Origin: Gynuella sp050296195 | Lineage (GTDB): Bacteria; Pseudomonadota; Gammaproteobacteria; Pseudomonadales; Natronospirillaceae | Length of the DNA stretch: 64,000 nt | NCBI RefSeq assembly: GCF_050296195.1 | Contig: NZ_JBNKRB010000002.1 | Reading direction: 5' to 3' (one strand) | Part shown: positions 1 through 9,273 of the stretch, piece after piece | How positions within the stretch are numbered: the stretch's first letter is position 1 | How the letters are laid out: each line of letters opens with the position of its first letter | Program-made: the position numbers and the translations under genes | Notes under the pieces: model-generated | What the model was told of the DNA's origin: nothing | The model's input: the letters and a program-made list of their open reading frames with translations, nothing else | The model's database searches: none

Positions 1-476
1 GCCAATGTCTGACCAGCTGCCGGCAGCAGCGAGACTCTGGAACGCAGTTGCACCAGTTGCTGACGTAAATGACGGGCGGCCGGGTAGCCGTTACGAAATC
101 CCAGAATATAGATGTTCTCGGCAGCCAACACGGCATCCGCCAGCGCACTTTCCTGACGATCAAAATCCTTATGAGCCTGAACCAGATTCTGCCACTCCTC
201 CTGCAATGCCTCAGGCGGGGTGATGGAAGTCAATTGTACCGGCACACCTGACTCCCGGCTGGATCGCAATTCCAACCGGGCAGCCATGTGATCGTCATAT
301 CCCAGGGAACGAAAAAAACGACTGACGGTCGCCTTGGAGACACTAGCCATGGTCGCAATTTCAGCCACCGAGTGACTCACCACAATTTGCTGATTCTGCT
401 CCAACAATACGGCAATTTTCCGCTCCGAAGGCGATAACCCCTGCCAGCTGTTTTCTATCCGTCGTTGTAAAGACAT
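1..476 (-). CDS. RpiR/MurR-family transcriptional regulator (5' part; gene runs off the left edge)
   Basis: The reading frame opens at the ATG complement at 474-476 and stays open to base 1, so only about 158 N-terminal residues are present. The first ~75 residues form the winged-helix HTH typical of RpiR regulators, with a recognition region reading ATMASVSKATVSRFFRSLG. After it comes the start of a SIS (sugar isomerase) effector-binding domain, with ILGFRNGYPAARHL. RpiR proteins usually bind phosphosugars and control sugar or polyol catabolism. A TGAAAC-N4-GTTTCA inverted repeat lies 12 bp upstream of the start and is a likely autoregulatory site. With the nearby methylmalonate-semialdehyde dehydrogenase, a role in inositol-type catabolism (IolR-like) is possible, but that is inference. 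Confidence 0.85.
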   Translation of the reverse strand, partial: MSLQRRIENSWQGLSPSERKIAVLLEQNQQIVVSHSVAEIATMASVSKATVSRFFRSLGYDDHMAARLELRSSRESGVPVQLTSITPPEALQEEWQNLVQAHKDFDRQESALADAVLAAENIYILGFRNGYPAARHLRQQLVQLRSRVSLLPAAGQTL

Positions 477-487
477 AAGCGACCTCT

Positions 488-503
488 TGAAACATTCGTT
501 TCA
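488..503. promoter_or_regulatory. Perfect 6-4-6 inverted repeat, probable RpiR-type operator
   Basis: The sequence TGAAACATTCGTTTCA sits just upstream of the RpiR-family gene and faces the DUF2301 gene on the other side. GAAA/TTTC-type palindromes are common operators of this family. Binding is inferred from position and symmetry only. Confidence 0.5.
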
Positions 504-606
504 GTATCATGGCAGTTTATGAACCGGCAGGCAAAATCTGTCTGTGCTTCAAGCCTCCGAAGTCCGGTGTTAAGCTCACTGATTCCTGACAACTGAGTAT
601 CACTCC

Positions 607-1143
607 ATGGCCGACCCGCACATTAAAGAACATCTCGACCGCTGGGATATCATGACAGTGATTCTTTATCGCAGTGGCCTGACCCTTGCCCCACTGGCAC
701 TGCTGATGATGGTGGTATCTGCGGACTACGCGGTGTTCAGCCAGTGGCTGCTCATGGGGGCAATAACCTTGTGCTGTTTTTCCCTGCACATTTACGACAA
801 AAACATTCGTTTGATCGTTCAGGGGTGTGGATGGCTGGCGGTGCTACTGACCCTGGCCACGGCCTATGGATCACTAAAGGTGTTTGAGTTGCTGGGTGTC
901 GGTGCCGCCTATCTGGTACTCGGGGCCCTCTGCTTTAAAGAAAGTTTCTGTTTTAAGATCCCCTTCCTGCGTCTGATGCCGGCAGTGTTTGCCGTTGACT
1001 GGCTATTGCGGGTCAGCGGCTGGTCAGACGGTTACCGGTTATTGTTGCTGGTGACTGCCATTGCCCTGATTATTATGGCCATCGCCAAATGGCGCATGCC
1101 ATTACATTTTGACATCGGTGACAAGCGCAACTATCAGTTGTGA
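607..1143 (+). CDS. DUF2301 integral membrane protein
   Basis: A 178-aa protein with about five to six hydrophobic segments covering residues ~20-165. It contains the LHIYDKNIRLIVQ and CFKESFCFKIPFLRLMP motifs that I associate with the DUF2301 family of inner-membrane proteins. No function is known for the family. It lies divergent from the RpiR gene and convergent with the dehydrogenase gene. The ATG at 607 has no strong Shine-Dalgarno sequence. Confidence 0.75.
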   Translation: MADPHIKEHLDRWDIMTVILYRSGLTLAPLALLMMVVSADYAVFSQWLLMGAITLCCFSLHIYDKNIRLIVQGCGWLAVLLTLATAYGSLKVFELLGVGAAYLVLGALCFKESFCFKIPFLRLMPAVFAVDWLLRVSGWSDGYRLLLLVTAIALIIMAIAKWRMPLHFDIGDKRNYQL

Positions 1144-1147
1144 TACC

Positions 1148-1167
1148 ACGGCGGCCAGAACCGCCGT
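1148..1167. terminator. Stem-loop between convergent genes
   Basis: ACGGCGG-CCAGAA-CCGCCGT forms a perfect 7-bp GC-rich stem directly after the stop of the DUF2301 gene and before the stop of the convergent dehydrogenase gene. It lacks a good T-run, so it is only a probable terminator. Confidence 0.45.
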
Positions 1168-1183
1168 ATCTGACTAAATATAA

Positions 1184-2707
1184 TTAGATGGTGCCGTCCC
1201 AACTGTTGCGGATTTTTCCTTCTTTGGCTTCTGCTTCTGAGAACCAGTGGCTGGTAACAGTCTTCAACTCCGTAAAAAACCGCACGCCATCAGTACCCAT
1301 GGCGTGAAGATCTCCGAAAAACGAGTTCTTATGCCCGGTGAAGCCGAAAATCCCGAGGGGTACCGGAATCCCCACATTTACTCCCACCATGCCGCCATGA
1401 GTCCGCTTGCTGAACTCACGGGCATAATAACCGGACTGGGTATAGATCACGCTGCCATTGGCAAACTCATTGGCATTCATTAACTCGAGGCCTTCCTCAA
1501 AATCCTTGACCCGCTTAATACACAACACCGGACCAAAGACTTCTTTGTCACCAATGGACATCTCAGGTGTCACATGATCAAACAATGTCGGTCCGAGATA
1601 AAAACCATCCCGATAACCATCTACGGTGACATCGCGACCATCTACGACCAACCGGGCTCCTTCCGTCACTCCCCGATCAATCCACTGACGAACGAATTCA
1701 CGATGATCCGAGTTGATGACCGGTCCAAGCTGACTGTTTTTATCCCAGGCCGGGCCAATTTTGATCGCCTTGATCATGCGTGTCAGAGTCGCCACGAGTT
1801 CATCGGCAACCGCTTCTTCAACCACCACTGCGGGCAATGCCATGCAGCGCTCACCAGCACAACCAAACGCCGAATTCATAATGCCGGCAGCGGTTCTTTC
1901 AATGGCAGCATCTTTTAAGACCAAAGCATGGTTTTTGGCTTCGGTCAGCGCCTGTACGCGTTTACCATGAGCAGCCGCGGTGGCATAAATATGCTTGCCA
2001 ACACTCGTGGAGCCCACAAAGGAAACTCCTTTGATATCTGGATGGGTCATCAGCAATTCGGCTTCGTGGCGGGAGCAGGTCACCAGATTGATCACACCGG
2101 CGGGCAATCCGGCCTGTTCCCACAATTCCAGAATACGGATGGCACTTTGAGGTACATAGCTGGCCGCTTTCAGTACCAGCGTATTACCGGTTGCCACACA
2201 CATCGGCGCCATCCATCCCATCGGAATCATAGCCGGGAAGTTCCAGGGAGCGATACCAGCGAATACCCCCATCGGTTCCATGAACTGGACCGTGTCGTAA
2301 CCACTGGTGACGTTCATGATCGCCGGCCCTTTCATCAAATGCGGAACACCGCAGGCAAACTCGACGACTTCGATGACCTTTAACACATCTCCTTTGGCTT
2401 CGTCCCAGACCTTGCCGTTTTCTCTTGCAAGCAATTCAGTCAGCTCATCAAGATGTTGATCCAGTAGAGACTTCAATCGAAACAGTACCTGCACCCGCTT
2501 GTTCGGCGGGGTATTTGACCAGGCAGGGAATGCTGCCTTGGCGGCCGCAATAGCCAGTTCCACTTCAGCAGCCGTACACTTGGGAGCCAGTGCAATAACA
2601 TCACCTGTGGAGGGGTTGTAGCAGTTCATAAACTCGCTGGTGTGGGATTCATGCCAGCCAGCCGCATAATATTTCAGTTTGCGCGGAACATCATGTGTCA
2701 TAGCCAT
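1184..2707 (-). CDS. mmsA: CoA-acylating methylmalonate-semialdehyde dehydrogenase
   Basis: A 507-aa aldehyde dehydrogenase of the MmsA/IolA group. These enzymes oxidise methylmalonate semialdehyde, or malonate semialdehyde in inositol breakdown, to propionyl-CoA or acetyl-CoA with NAD+ and CoA. The family signatures are clear: APWNFPAMIPMGW (~residues 155-167), GSTSVGKHIY in the NAD-binding region, the active-site segment FGCAGERCMALP with the nucleophilic Cys, and EVFGPVLC. The length is usual for the family. The gene stands alone here; valine or inositol catabolic partners are not in the window. A long inverted repeat upstream (2716-2785) suggests specific regulation. Confidence 0.93.
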   Translation of the reverse strand: MAMTHDVPRKLKYYAAGWHESHTSEFMNCYNPSTGDVIALAPKCTAAEVELAIAAAKAAFPAWSNTPPNKRVQVLFRLKSLLDQHLDELTELLARENGKVWDEAKGDVLKVIEVVEFACGVPHLMKGPAIMNVTSGYDTVQFMEPMGVFAGIAPWNFPAMIPMGWMAPMCVATGNTLVLKAASYVPQSAIRILELWEQAGLPAGVINLVTCSRHEAELLMTHPDIKGVSFVGSTSVGKHIYATAAAHGKRVQALTEAKNHALVLKDAAIERTAAGIMNSAFGCAGERCMALPAVVVEEAVADELVATLTRMIKAIKIGPAWDKNSQLGPVINSDHREFVRQWIDRGVTEGARLVVDGRDVTVDGYRDGFYLGPTLFDHVTPEMSIGDKEVFGPVLCIKRVKDFEEGLELMNANEFANGSVIYTQSGYYAREFSKRTHGGMVGVNVGIPVPLGIFGFTGHKNSFFGDLHAMGTDGVRFFTELKTVTSHWFSEAEAKEGKIRNSWDGTI

Positions 2708-2715
2708 CTTACCTT

Positions 2716-2785
2716 CAGTGATTTTTAGAACAAATAGTCTAAATCAATAAAAAATAGAAAACTTGTTCTATTAAAAATCACACTG
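2716..2785. promoter_or_regulatory. Long inverted repeat upstream of mmsA
   Basis: CAGTGATTTTTAGAACAA (2716-2733) is mirrored by TTGTTCTATTAAAAATCAC and following bases (2763-2785), apart from two 2-base insertions, with a 29-bp spacer. The mmsA start lies 9 bp beyond the left arm. It may be a regulator binding site or mRNA leader structure; the cognate regulator is unknown. Confidence 0.4.
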
Positions 2786-2976
2786 AATTATTGCTCGATT
2801 ATTTGATGCATATCAGCCCACGAAAAAAAAGCAGTCGACAACTTTCCTGTCGCACTTTGTGCAGAATACCTAAATTGGTCTAGGCTCATAACTGGAGCCC
2901 AAATTATTTGGCTAGTAGCGACACATATTCAAACCTCCGGTGTGTGTGCGTAAAAACAAATACAGAGGAATAGGCA

Positions 2977-4545
2977 ATGCGACAAAATTTGCCGGTCAAA
3001 GATCAGGAAATTGTTTTAGCAGATGGAGAAGAGCTGGTATCTGCCACCAATGTCAAAGGACAGATCAGTTTCTGCAACGATACCTTTTTAAAAATTTCTG
3101 GCTTCAATCGAGAAGAACTAATCGGCCAACCTCACAACATTGTTCGCCATCCAGACATGCCTCCCCTCGCTTTCAACATGCTATGGAATACGATAAAGAC
3201 CGGCAAACCATGGATGGGACTGGTCAAAAATCGCTGCAAAGATGGCAGTTATTACTGGGTGGATGCCTACGTAACCCCCGTCCTGGATCAAGGGAAGGTT
3301 ATCGGCTTCGAATCAGTCAGGTTCAAACCATCAGCAAGCTTGGTCTCCCGGGCGAACGAAGTCTATCGACGTATCAATGCCGGCAAAACCATGGCCTCCT
3401 GGTGGCAACGCTATAAAGCTCAGATAAAAACCACCTGCATTCTGGCTGCAGGGCTAGCTGTTCCACTCTCATGCATCTCTATCTTCCATGGAGAAATAAG
3501 TCTGGCTGCCTTTAGCTTCGATATTGCCGTCAGCCTGCTGGCCGCTGTTGCGACAAATTTTGGCTATCGCCTCCGACTGCGCAAACTGATTGCCTCCATG
3601 GGCAATATCGATCTGTTTGCCACTTACATGTATACCGGCCGCACTGATGAAATTGGTCAACTCAGATTCATGCATCTGGCCAATAAATCCCGCTTGCGAA
3701 CCGCTCTTGGGCGCTTCGGAGCATCTGCTCATGACCTTTCCCATTTCTCAGACCTGACAGCCGAACAGGTCAGAGTGACTCAGCAAAGTATGTCCAAGCA
3801 GCGTGAAGAAACCGATATGCTTGCCACAGCCATTCACCAGATGGCACAGGCGATCAACGAAGCAGCACAGGCCGCCAGCCATACCTCCTCATCAACCCGC
3901 GATGCTAAAGATGAAGTCAGCAGTGGTGTAAGTGCACTGGGTCAGGGCAACCAGTCCATGCAGAAACTCTCCGATACCGTTCGTGTTCTCAGTGAGTCTT
4001 TGACCCAACTGACCGCCAACAGCCAGAGGATTTCAGAGGTAATTGAAGTTATCCGCAGTGTTGCTGAGCAAACCAACCTACTGGCTCTAAATGCCGCCAT
4101 TGAAGCCGCTCGTGCCGGTGATCATGGCCGCGGTTTTGCGGTTGTAGCTGATGAAGTGCGCACCCTGGCACAGCGCACCCAGGAATCGACTGAACACATC
4201 GAAGGCATCATCACCAACCTGACACAAACATCCGATAGCGCATCTCAGGCCATGGAAGTGTGCCAGCAAATGACCGCAACCAGCGCTGACGAATTATGTC
4301 GGATATCCACGACTTTTGATGACATTCTGAAGTCGGTCAACGCAATTGAGGAAATGTCGATACAGATTGCCACAGCAACAGAAGAACAATCCAATACCGC
4401 CAACGAGATCATGAACAATACTGTAAATATCGTTAACATTTCCAACCAGGTTGAAGAAGAAGCCAACAAATCCGCTGATTTGGCCCTTCAGATCAGCGAT
4501 CTTGCCAAGAAACAGTTTATGCTGGTTGAACGCTTTCACTCTTAA
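2977..4545 (+). CDS. PAS-domain methyl-accepting chemotaxis protein (Aer-like)
   Basis: A 522-aa chemoreceptor. Residues ~10-120 form a PAS domain very like that of the aerotaxis receptor Aer, which binds FAD, with FNREELIGQPHNIVRHPDMP and WMGLVKNRCKDGSYYWVDAYVTPV. A hydrophobic stretch at ~145-190 is probably the membrane anchor. The C-terminal half is the cytoplasmic signalling domain, with the hairpin tip EQTNLLALNAAIEAARAG followed by FAVVADEVRTLAQRTQEST, which contacts CheA/CheW. It likely senses redox or energy state. It is a single gene followed by a strong terminator. Family assignment is sure; the Aer-like function is inferred. Confidence 0.93.
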   Translation: MRQNLPVKDQEIVLADGEELVSATNVKGQISFCNDTFLKISGFNREELIGQPHNIVRHPDMPPLAFNMLWNTIKTGKPWMGLVKNRCKDGSYYWVDAYVTPVLDQGKVIGFESVRFKPSASLVSRANEVYRRINAGKTMASWWQRYKAQIKTTCILAAGLAVPLSCISIFHGEISLAAFSFDIAVSLLAAVATNFGYRLRLRKLIASMGNIDLFATYMYTGRTDEIGQLRFMHLANKSRLRTALGRFGASAHDLSHFSDLTAEQVRVTQQSMSKQREETDMLATAIHQMAQAINEAAQAASHTSSSTRDAKDEVSSGVSALGQGNQSMQKLSDTVRVLSESLTQLTANSQRISEVIEVIRSVAEQTNLLALNAAIEAARAGDHGRGFAVVADEVRTLAQRTQESTEHIEGIITNLTQTSDSASQAMEVCQQMTATSADELCRISTTFDDILKSVNAIEEMSIQIATATEEQSNTANEIMNNTVNIVNISNQVEEEANKSADLALQISDLAKKQFMLVERFHS

Positions 4546-4568
4546 CCAGCAGACGGCTTCAGACACAA

Positions 4569-4594
4569 AAAAGGCCTTCAATTGAAGGCCTTTT
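4569..4594. terminator. Bidirectional rho-independent terminator
   Basis: AAAAGGCCTTCAATTGAAGGCCTTTT is a perfect palindrome with an A-run on one side and a T-run on the other. It lies between the convergent chemoreceptor and efflux operon. Confidence 0.9.
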
Positions 4595-4613
4595 AGTATG
4601 CGATGACAGATAA

Positions 4614-7600
4614 TCAGTCGGTTTTCATCAGATTGGTATGCAGCTTCCGGCGATTGCCTCCGAACAGTTTCATAACCAGCACAAAAAAGACCGGTACGAA
4701 AAAGACAGCCAGCACGGTCGCTGCAATCATGCCACCCAGAACACCGGTACCAATAGCATTACGGCTGGCAGCCCCGGCACCCGTACTGATGGCCAAAGGC
4801 AAGACGCCCAAACAGAAGGCCAAAGAAGTCATCAGAATTGGCCGCAAGCGCATACGACATGCTTCAACCGTAGCTTTTAGCAAGTCCTCACCCTGGTCAT
4901 ACAGGTTCTTGGCAAACTCTACGATCAGGATGGCGTTTTTGGCCGAAAGCCCAATAGTAGTCAGCAGCCCGACCTGGAAATAGACATCGTTGGACAAATC
5001 CCGCATAAATGCAGCGACAATTGCACCAAATACCCCCAGCGGCACAACCAACATAACTGAAAACGGAATCGTCCAGCTTTCATACAACGCCGCCAGGCAG
5101 AGAAACACCACCAGCAGAGAAATCGCATACAAGGCACCCGACTGCGAGCCGGACTGGCGTTCCTGATAAGACACCCCGTTCCACGCCAGGCTGACACCTG
5201 CCGGCAACTTCGCCACCAGATTTTCCATGGCTGTCATGGCATCACCAGTACTCTTACCAGGTGCTGCGGACCCTTGAATATTAACTGCCGACAAACCATT
5301 GAAACGTGCCAGTCTCGGCGAGCCATAACTCCAGCGGGTTTGGGCAAAACTATCAAAGGGCACCATCTCACCGGCGCTATTACGAACGTGCCACAGACTC
5401 AAATCCTCCGGATTCATCCGATAAGGCGCATCTGCCTGCACATAGACTTTTTTAACCCGGCCACGATCAATAAAACCATTGACGTAATTCGACCCCCATG
5501 CCGTAGACAGCATGGCATTGATGCTGGAAGCAGAGACACCAAGAGCCATGGCTTTTTCATAATCGACATCGATATTGAACTGCGGCGTATCTTCCATACC
5601 ATTGGGACGCACGGCCGTCAGACTCGGGTCCTGTGCAGCCATACCCAGCAGTTGGTTACGTGCAGCAATAAGCTTCTCATGCCCCAGATTACCATTGTCC
5701 TGAAGGTAGGCGTCGAAACCATTGGCAGTACCCAGCTCCGGCATTGCCGGCAGATTAAAGACATATACCTGACCTTCCTTGATCTGCGATAACGCACCCC
5801 AGGCACGGCCGATAATGGCATTAACCGACATCGCCGGATTGTGTTCCCGCTCTTTCCAGTCTTTCAACTTGATGAACACCATACCCATGTTCTGGCTTTG
5901 ACCGGCAAAGCTGAAACCTACGACATCAAAAACTGCATCGGTGGTCTGTTTTTCTGCATTAAGAAAGTGCTGTTGAACCTTCTTCATGACCTCCAGTGTG
6001 CGCTCCTGAGTCGCTCCGGCAGGCAATTGCACCATACCAAGAATCACACCCTGGTCTTCTTCCGGCAAAAATGATGTCGGCAGACGCTGCCACAGAGCCA
6101 CCAGACCGGCGATAATCAATACATAAACCAGCAGATAACGGAAAAACTGGCGAATGCCTTTCGAGACCACCCACTGATATTTATCCACGCTCCAATCAAA
6201 ACCACGGTTAAACCAGCCAATCGGTCCACGGCGAATACCATGATCGCCTTTTTTAACAGGCTTCAGAATGGATGCGCACAAAGCCGGCGTCAATACCAGC
6301 GCCACCACAACCGACAGCACCATGGCGGACACAATGGTCACCGAGAACTGCCGGTAGATCGCCCCGGTTGCACCGCCAAAAAAGGCCATTGGTACAAATA
6401 CCGCACTCAATACCAGCGCAATGCCGATCAGCGCGCCGGTAATCTGCCCCATGGACTTACGAGTCGCTTCTCGAGGCGACAGCCCTTCTTCCATCATGAC
6501 CCGCTCGACGTTCTCAACCACCACAATGGCGTCGTCCACCAACAGACCAATTGCCAGCACCAGACCAAACATTGTTAAGGTATTAATAGAAAAGCCAAAT
6601 GCAGCCATGACCCCAAAAGTACCCAGCAATACCACAGGTACAGCAATGGTTGGGATCAGTGTGGCACGGAAATTCTGCAGAAACAGATACATCACCAGGA
6701 AGACCAGTACGATTGCTTCAAACAGAGTTCTGACCACTTCTTCAATGGAGATTTTGATAAATGGTGTGGTGTCGTAAGGATAAATAACCTCAAGCCCTTC
6801 GGGAAACGCCGGTGTCAGTTCTGCCATACGTGCCCGCACTGCATCAGCGGTATCCAATGCATTGGCACCGGTTGCCAGACGTAAAGCCATACCACCGGCG
6901 ACCTGGCCATTGTAATGGGTTGAGAACGCGTAAGTTTCACCCCCCATTTCAACTCGAGCCACATCTTTCAACCTGACCTGAGAGCCGTCGGGATTCACTT
7001 TGAGCAGAATCTGCTCGAACTGCTCAACACTTTGCAACTGTCCCTGAGCGGTGATAGTAACATTCAACTGCTGCCCGGATACTGCTGGCAGCGACCCTAA
7101 TTGACCAACAGAGACCTGGGTATTCTGAGAAGCAATGGCTGCAGTCACATCGGATGGCGTTAGACTGAAGCTATTGAGTTTATTCGGATTCAACCAAACA
7201 CGCATGGCGTACTGGGCTCCGAAAACCTGCACTTCACCAACCCCGTCAACACGACTGATAGGATCTTTAACATTTGAGATCACGTAATCAGACAAGTCAG
7301 CAGAACTCATGGTGCCACCGGTGGAAATAAACCCGATCACCATCAGGAAGCTGGCAGACGTCTTGGAAACTCTCACACCCTGGGTACGAACTTCCTGAGG
7401 CAACAGCGGTGTGGCCAGCGCCAGTTTGTTCTGCACCTGCACCTGGGCGATATCCGGATCAGTACCGGAATCGAAGGTCAGAGTCACCGAAAAACTACCA
7501 GAGGAATCACTGGTCGCAGACATGTACAGCAGATTATCCAGACCATTCATATTCTGTTCGATAATCTGGGTAACGCTGTCCTCCAGAGCCTTGGCAGAGG

Positions 7601-7754
7601 CCCCTGGATAACTACCATTAATACTGACCGTCGGTGGCGCAATAGAAGGATACTGGGAAACCGGCAAGGACAATATCGACAGCCCGCCAGCCAGCATGAT
7701 GACGATAGCAATCACCCAGGCAAAAATGGGTCGATCAATAAAAAAACGAGACAT
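4614..7754 (-). CDS. RND multidrug efflux transporter, AcrB/MexB type
   Basis: A 1046-aa inner-membrane proton/drug antiporter of the HAE1 RND family, full length. The N-terminus MSRFFIDRPIFAWVIAIVIM is canonical. The proton-relay residues are present: the Asp pair in GLLVDDAIVVVENVERVM (TM4) and the Lys in GLSAKNAILIVEFAKN (TM10). Two large periplasmic porter/docking regions lie between the TM blocks. It works as a trimer with the adaptor encoded 6 bp upstream and an outer-membrane channel of TolC type that is not in the window. Expression is probably repressed by the divergent TetR protein. The substrates cannot be read from the sequence. Confidence 0.95.
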   Translation of the reverse strand: MSRFFIDRPIFAWVIAIVIMLAGGLSILSLPVSQYPSIAPPTVSINGSYPGASAKALEDSVTQIIEQNMNGLDNLLYMSATSDSSGSFSVTLTFDSGTDPDIAQVQVQNKLALATPLLPQEVRTQGVRVSKTSASFLMVIGFISTGGTMSSADLSDYVISNVKDPISRVDGVGEVQVFGAQYAMRVWLNPNKLNSFSLTPSDVTAAIASQNTQVSVGQLGSLPAVSGQQLNVTITAQGQLQSVEQFEQILLKVNPDGSQVRLKDVARVEMGGETYAFSTHYNGQVAGGMALRLATGANALDTADAVRARMAELTPAFPEGLEVIYPYDTTPFIKISIEEVVRTLFEAIVLVFLVMYLFLQNFRATLIPTIAVPVVLLGTFGVMAAFGFSINTLTMFGLVLAIGLLVDDAIVVVENVERVMMEEGLSPREATRKSMGQITGALIGIALVLSAVFVPMAFFGGATGAIYRQFSVTIVSAMVLSVVVALVLTPALCASILKPVKKGDHGIRRGPIGWFNRGFDWSVDKYQWVVSKGIRQFFRYLLVYVLIIAGLVALWQRLPTSFLPEEDQGVILGMVQLPAGATQERTLEVMKKVQQHFLNAEKQTTDAVFDVVGFSFAGQSQNMGMVFIKLKDWKEREHNPAMSVNAIIGRAWGALSQIKEGQVYVFNLPAMPELGTANGFDAYLQDNGNLGHEKLIAARNQLLGMAAQDPSLTAVRPNGMEDTPQFNIDVDYEKAMALGVSASSINAMLSTAWGSNYVNGFIDRGRVKKVYVQADAPYRMNPEDLSLWHVRNSAGEMVPFDSFAQTRWSYGSPRLARFNGLSAVNIQGSAAPGKSTGDAMTAMENLVAKLPAGVSLAWNGVSYQERQSGSQSGALYAISLLVVFLCLAALYESWTIPFSVMLVVPLGVFGAIVAAFMRDLSNDVYFQVGLLTTIGLSAKNAILIVEFAKNLYDQGEDLLKATVEACRMRLRPILMTSLAFCLGVLPLAISTGAGAASRNAIGTGVLGGMIAATVLAVFFVPVFFVLVMKLFGGNRRKLHTNLMKTD

Positions 7755-7760
7755 GTATAC

Positions 7761-8918
7761 TTACTCCTGCGGGGCCTGTGCCGGTTTGGCAATCACAACG
7801 CTTGCCCCGGGTCGCACTTTCTGCAGACCACTGACAATCACCTGATCACCCGCGTTAAGCCCAGAATCCACCAACCAGGAAGTACCGATTACCTGACTGG
7901 CAATGATCGGCCGAACCTCAACTTTGCTCTCAGCATTTACCAGCATGACCTGAGCACCACCGGTGGGATCACGAATCACCGCCGCCTGAGGAACCAGGAT
8001 GGCCTCATCGCGATGCTCAATCGGCACTTCAGCACGCACATACAGACCAGGCATCAGGAACTGATCACTATTGGGCAATAATGCCCGCACGGTCACAGTG
8101 CCGGTATCCTCACTGACAGACACATCGGCGAACTGCATCGTGGCCGGTTGCTCAACCACAGTGCCATCATCCAGTATTACTTTGATGCCGCTGAGTTGTT
8201 TGCTGTTTTTGCCAGCCTGACGGCGCAGTCTGAGGAGGTCAGTACTGGATTGAGAAAGGTCGACATAGAGTGGATCGAGCTGCTTGATGGTCGCCATGGC
8301 AGACATCTGATTAGCAGTCACCAGTGCTCCTTCAGTGACCGTGGAACGACCGATCTGGCCGCTGATTGGAGCTTTTACCTGAGTATAATCCAGATTGATT
8401 TTCGCGCTTCTAACACTTGCCTGGGCAGCCTTTACCGCAGCTTCAGCCTGACGGAAAGACGCTTCTGCGTCATCATTAGCCTGCTGACTCACCATCTTAC
8501 GATTAACCAGGTCGCGATAGCGTTCCGCCTGCAAGCTGGCCGAAACCAGATTGGCCTGGGCTTTGGCCAATTCTGCTTCAGCACTGGCCAGAGTTGCTTC
8601 ATAACGGACCGGATCGATCTGGTATAGCACCTGTCCGCTTTCTACCGTACTGCCTTCAACAAACAATCGTTTCAATACGATACCTTCCACTTGGGGTCGT
8701 ACTTCTGCAACCCGATAAGCACTGGTACGCCCGGATAACCGCGAGGTAATATCAAGAGGCTGGGTACTGACCGTTATGGTTCCCACCTCAACAGGTGGCG
8801 GACCTGCCGGCACGCTGCCTACATTTTTTTCCTCACTGCCACAGCCTGTCAGCATCGCCGCACTGCTTAACAGTAACAGCGAAATATGCCAGCACTTGAA
8901 AGGTTTGATCTTAATCAT
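7761..8918 (-). CDS. RND efflux periplasmic adaptor lipoprotein, AcrA/MexA type
   Basis: A 385-aa membrane-fusion protein. The signal peptide ends in a lipobox LTGC with Cys26 as the predicted lipidation site. The biotinyl-lipoyl-like halves (VRPQVEGIVLKRLFVEGSTV and VKAPISGQIGRSTVTEGALV) flank an alpha-helical hairpin (~residues 105-170) rich in Ala/Gln. Beta-barrel and membrane-proximal domains follow. It is first in a two-gene operon with the RND pump and bridges the pump to the outer-membrane channel. Confidence 0.95.
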   Translation of the reverse strand: MIKIKPFKCWHISLLLLSSAAMLTGCGSEEKNVGSVPAGPPPVEVGTITVSTQPLDITSRLSGRTSAYRVAEVRPQVEGIVLKRLFVEGSTVESGQVLYQIDPVRYEATLASAEAELAKAQANLVSASLQAERYRDLVNRKMVSQQANDDAEASFRQAEAAVKAAQASVRSAKINLDYTQVKAPISGQIGRSTVTEGALVTANQMSAMATIKQLDPLYVDLSQSSTDLLRLRRQAGKNSKQLSGIKVILDDGTVVEQPATMQFADVSVSEDTGTVTVRALLPNSDQFLMPGLYVRAEVPIEHRDEAILVPQAAVIRDPTGGAQVMLVNAESKVEVRPIIASQVIGTSWLVDSGLNAGDQVIVSGLQKVRPGASVVIAKPAQAPQE

Positions 8919-9273
8919 GAGCCAATTTCCTCAGAAGTTGAATACGCTTTTATCAGGCCGTTGCATGCGGTCTACCCAACGCTCTGGGTCGTTGCAAAAA
9001 AAATATGTCAAAGGACAAACTTCCAGCAAAAATGCATCCCAAACCGCTTTCCGGTTTACAAGCAATTAAAAAGCCGGGAACTTTATAGGTAGCTGCATAA
9101 ATCATCCGGTTAAAAAACTGACAGCCTCAAATCCGGAACAATTTAATAAGCATGAAAAAACAAATAGAGCTGGAACCTAACAACAGCAGTTTTTCATTAT
9201 ATATACATACATGAATGCATGTTAATATCACACATCTTATAGAATACGTAAAGTAACCCGGGATAGAGATTCC
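8919..9273. other. Divergent promoter region of the efflux operon and its regulator
   Basis: These 355 bp between acrA-like and tetR-like genes carry no gene. They are AT-rich toward the regulator and contain the AcrR-like palindrome described separately. The bases at 9180-9240 are the most promoter-like. Confidence 0.6.
9205..9222. promoter_or_regulatory. AcrR-like operator palindrome
   Basis: ACATACATGAATGCATGT is an 8-2-8 inverted repeat with one mismatched pair. It closely resembles the known E. coli AcrR operator, built on TACATACATT and AATGTATGTA half-sites. It lies 52 bp before the TetR-family start, where binding could repress both promoters. Confidence 0.7.

Noticed and set aside
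1247..2383. Several plus-strand frames of 69-151 codons opposite mmsA
   Set aside because: They mirror the minus-strand gene, which has full family motifs.
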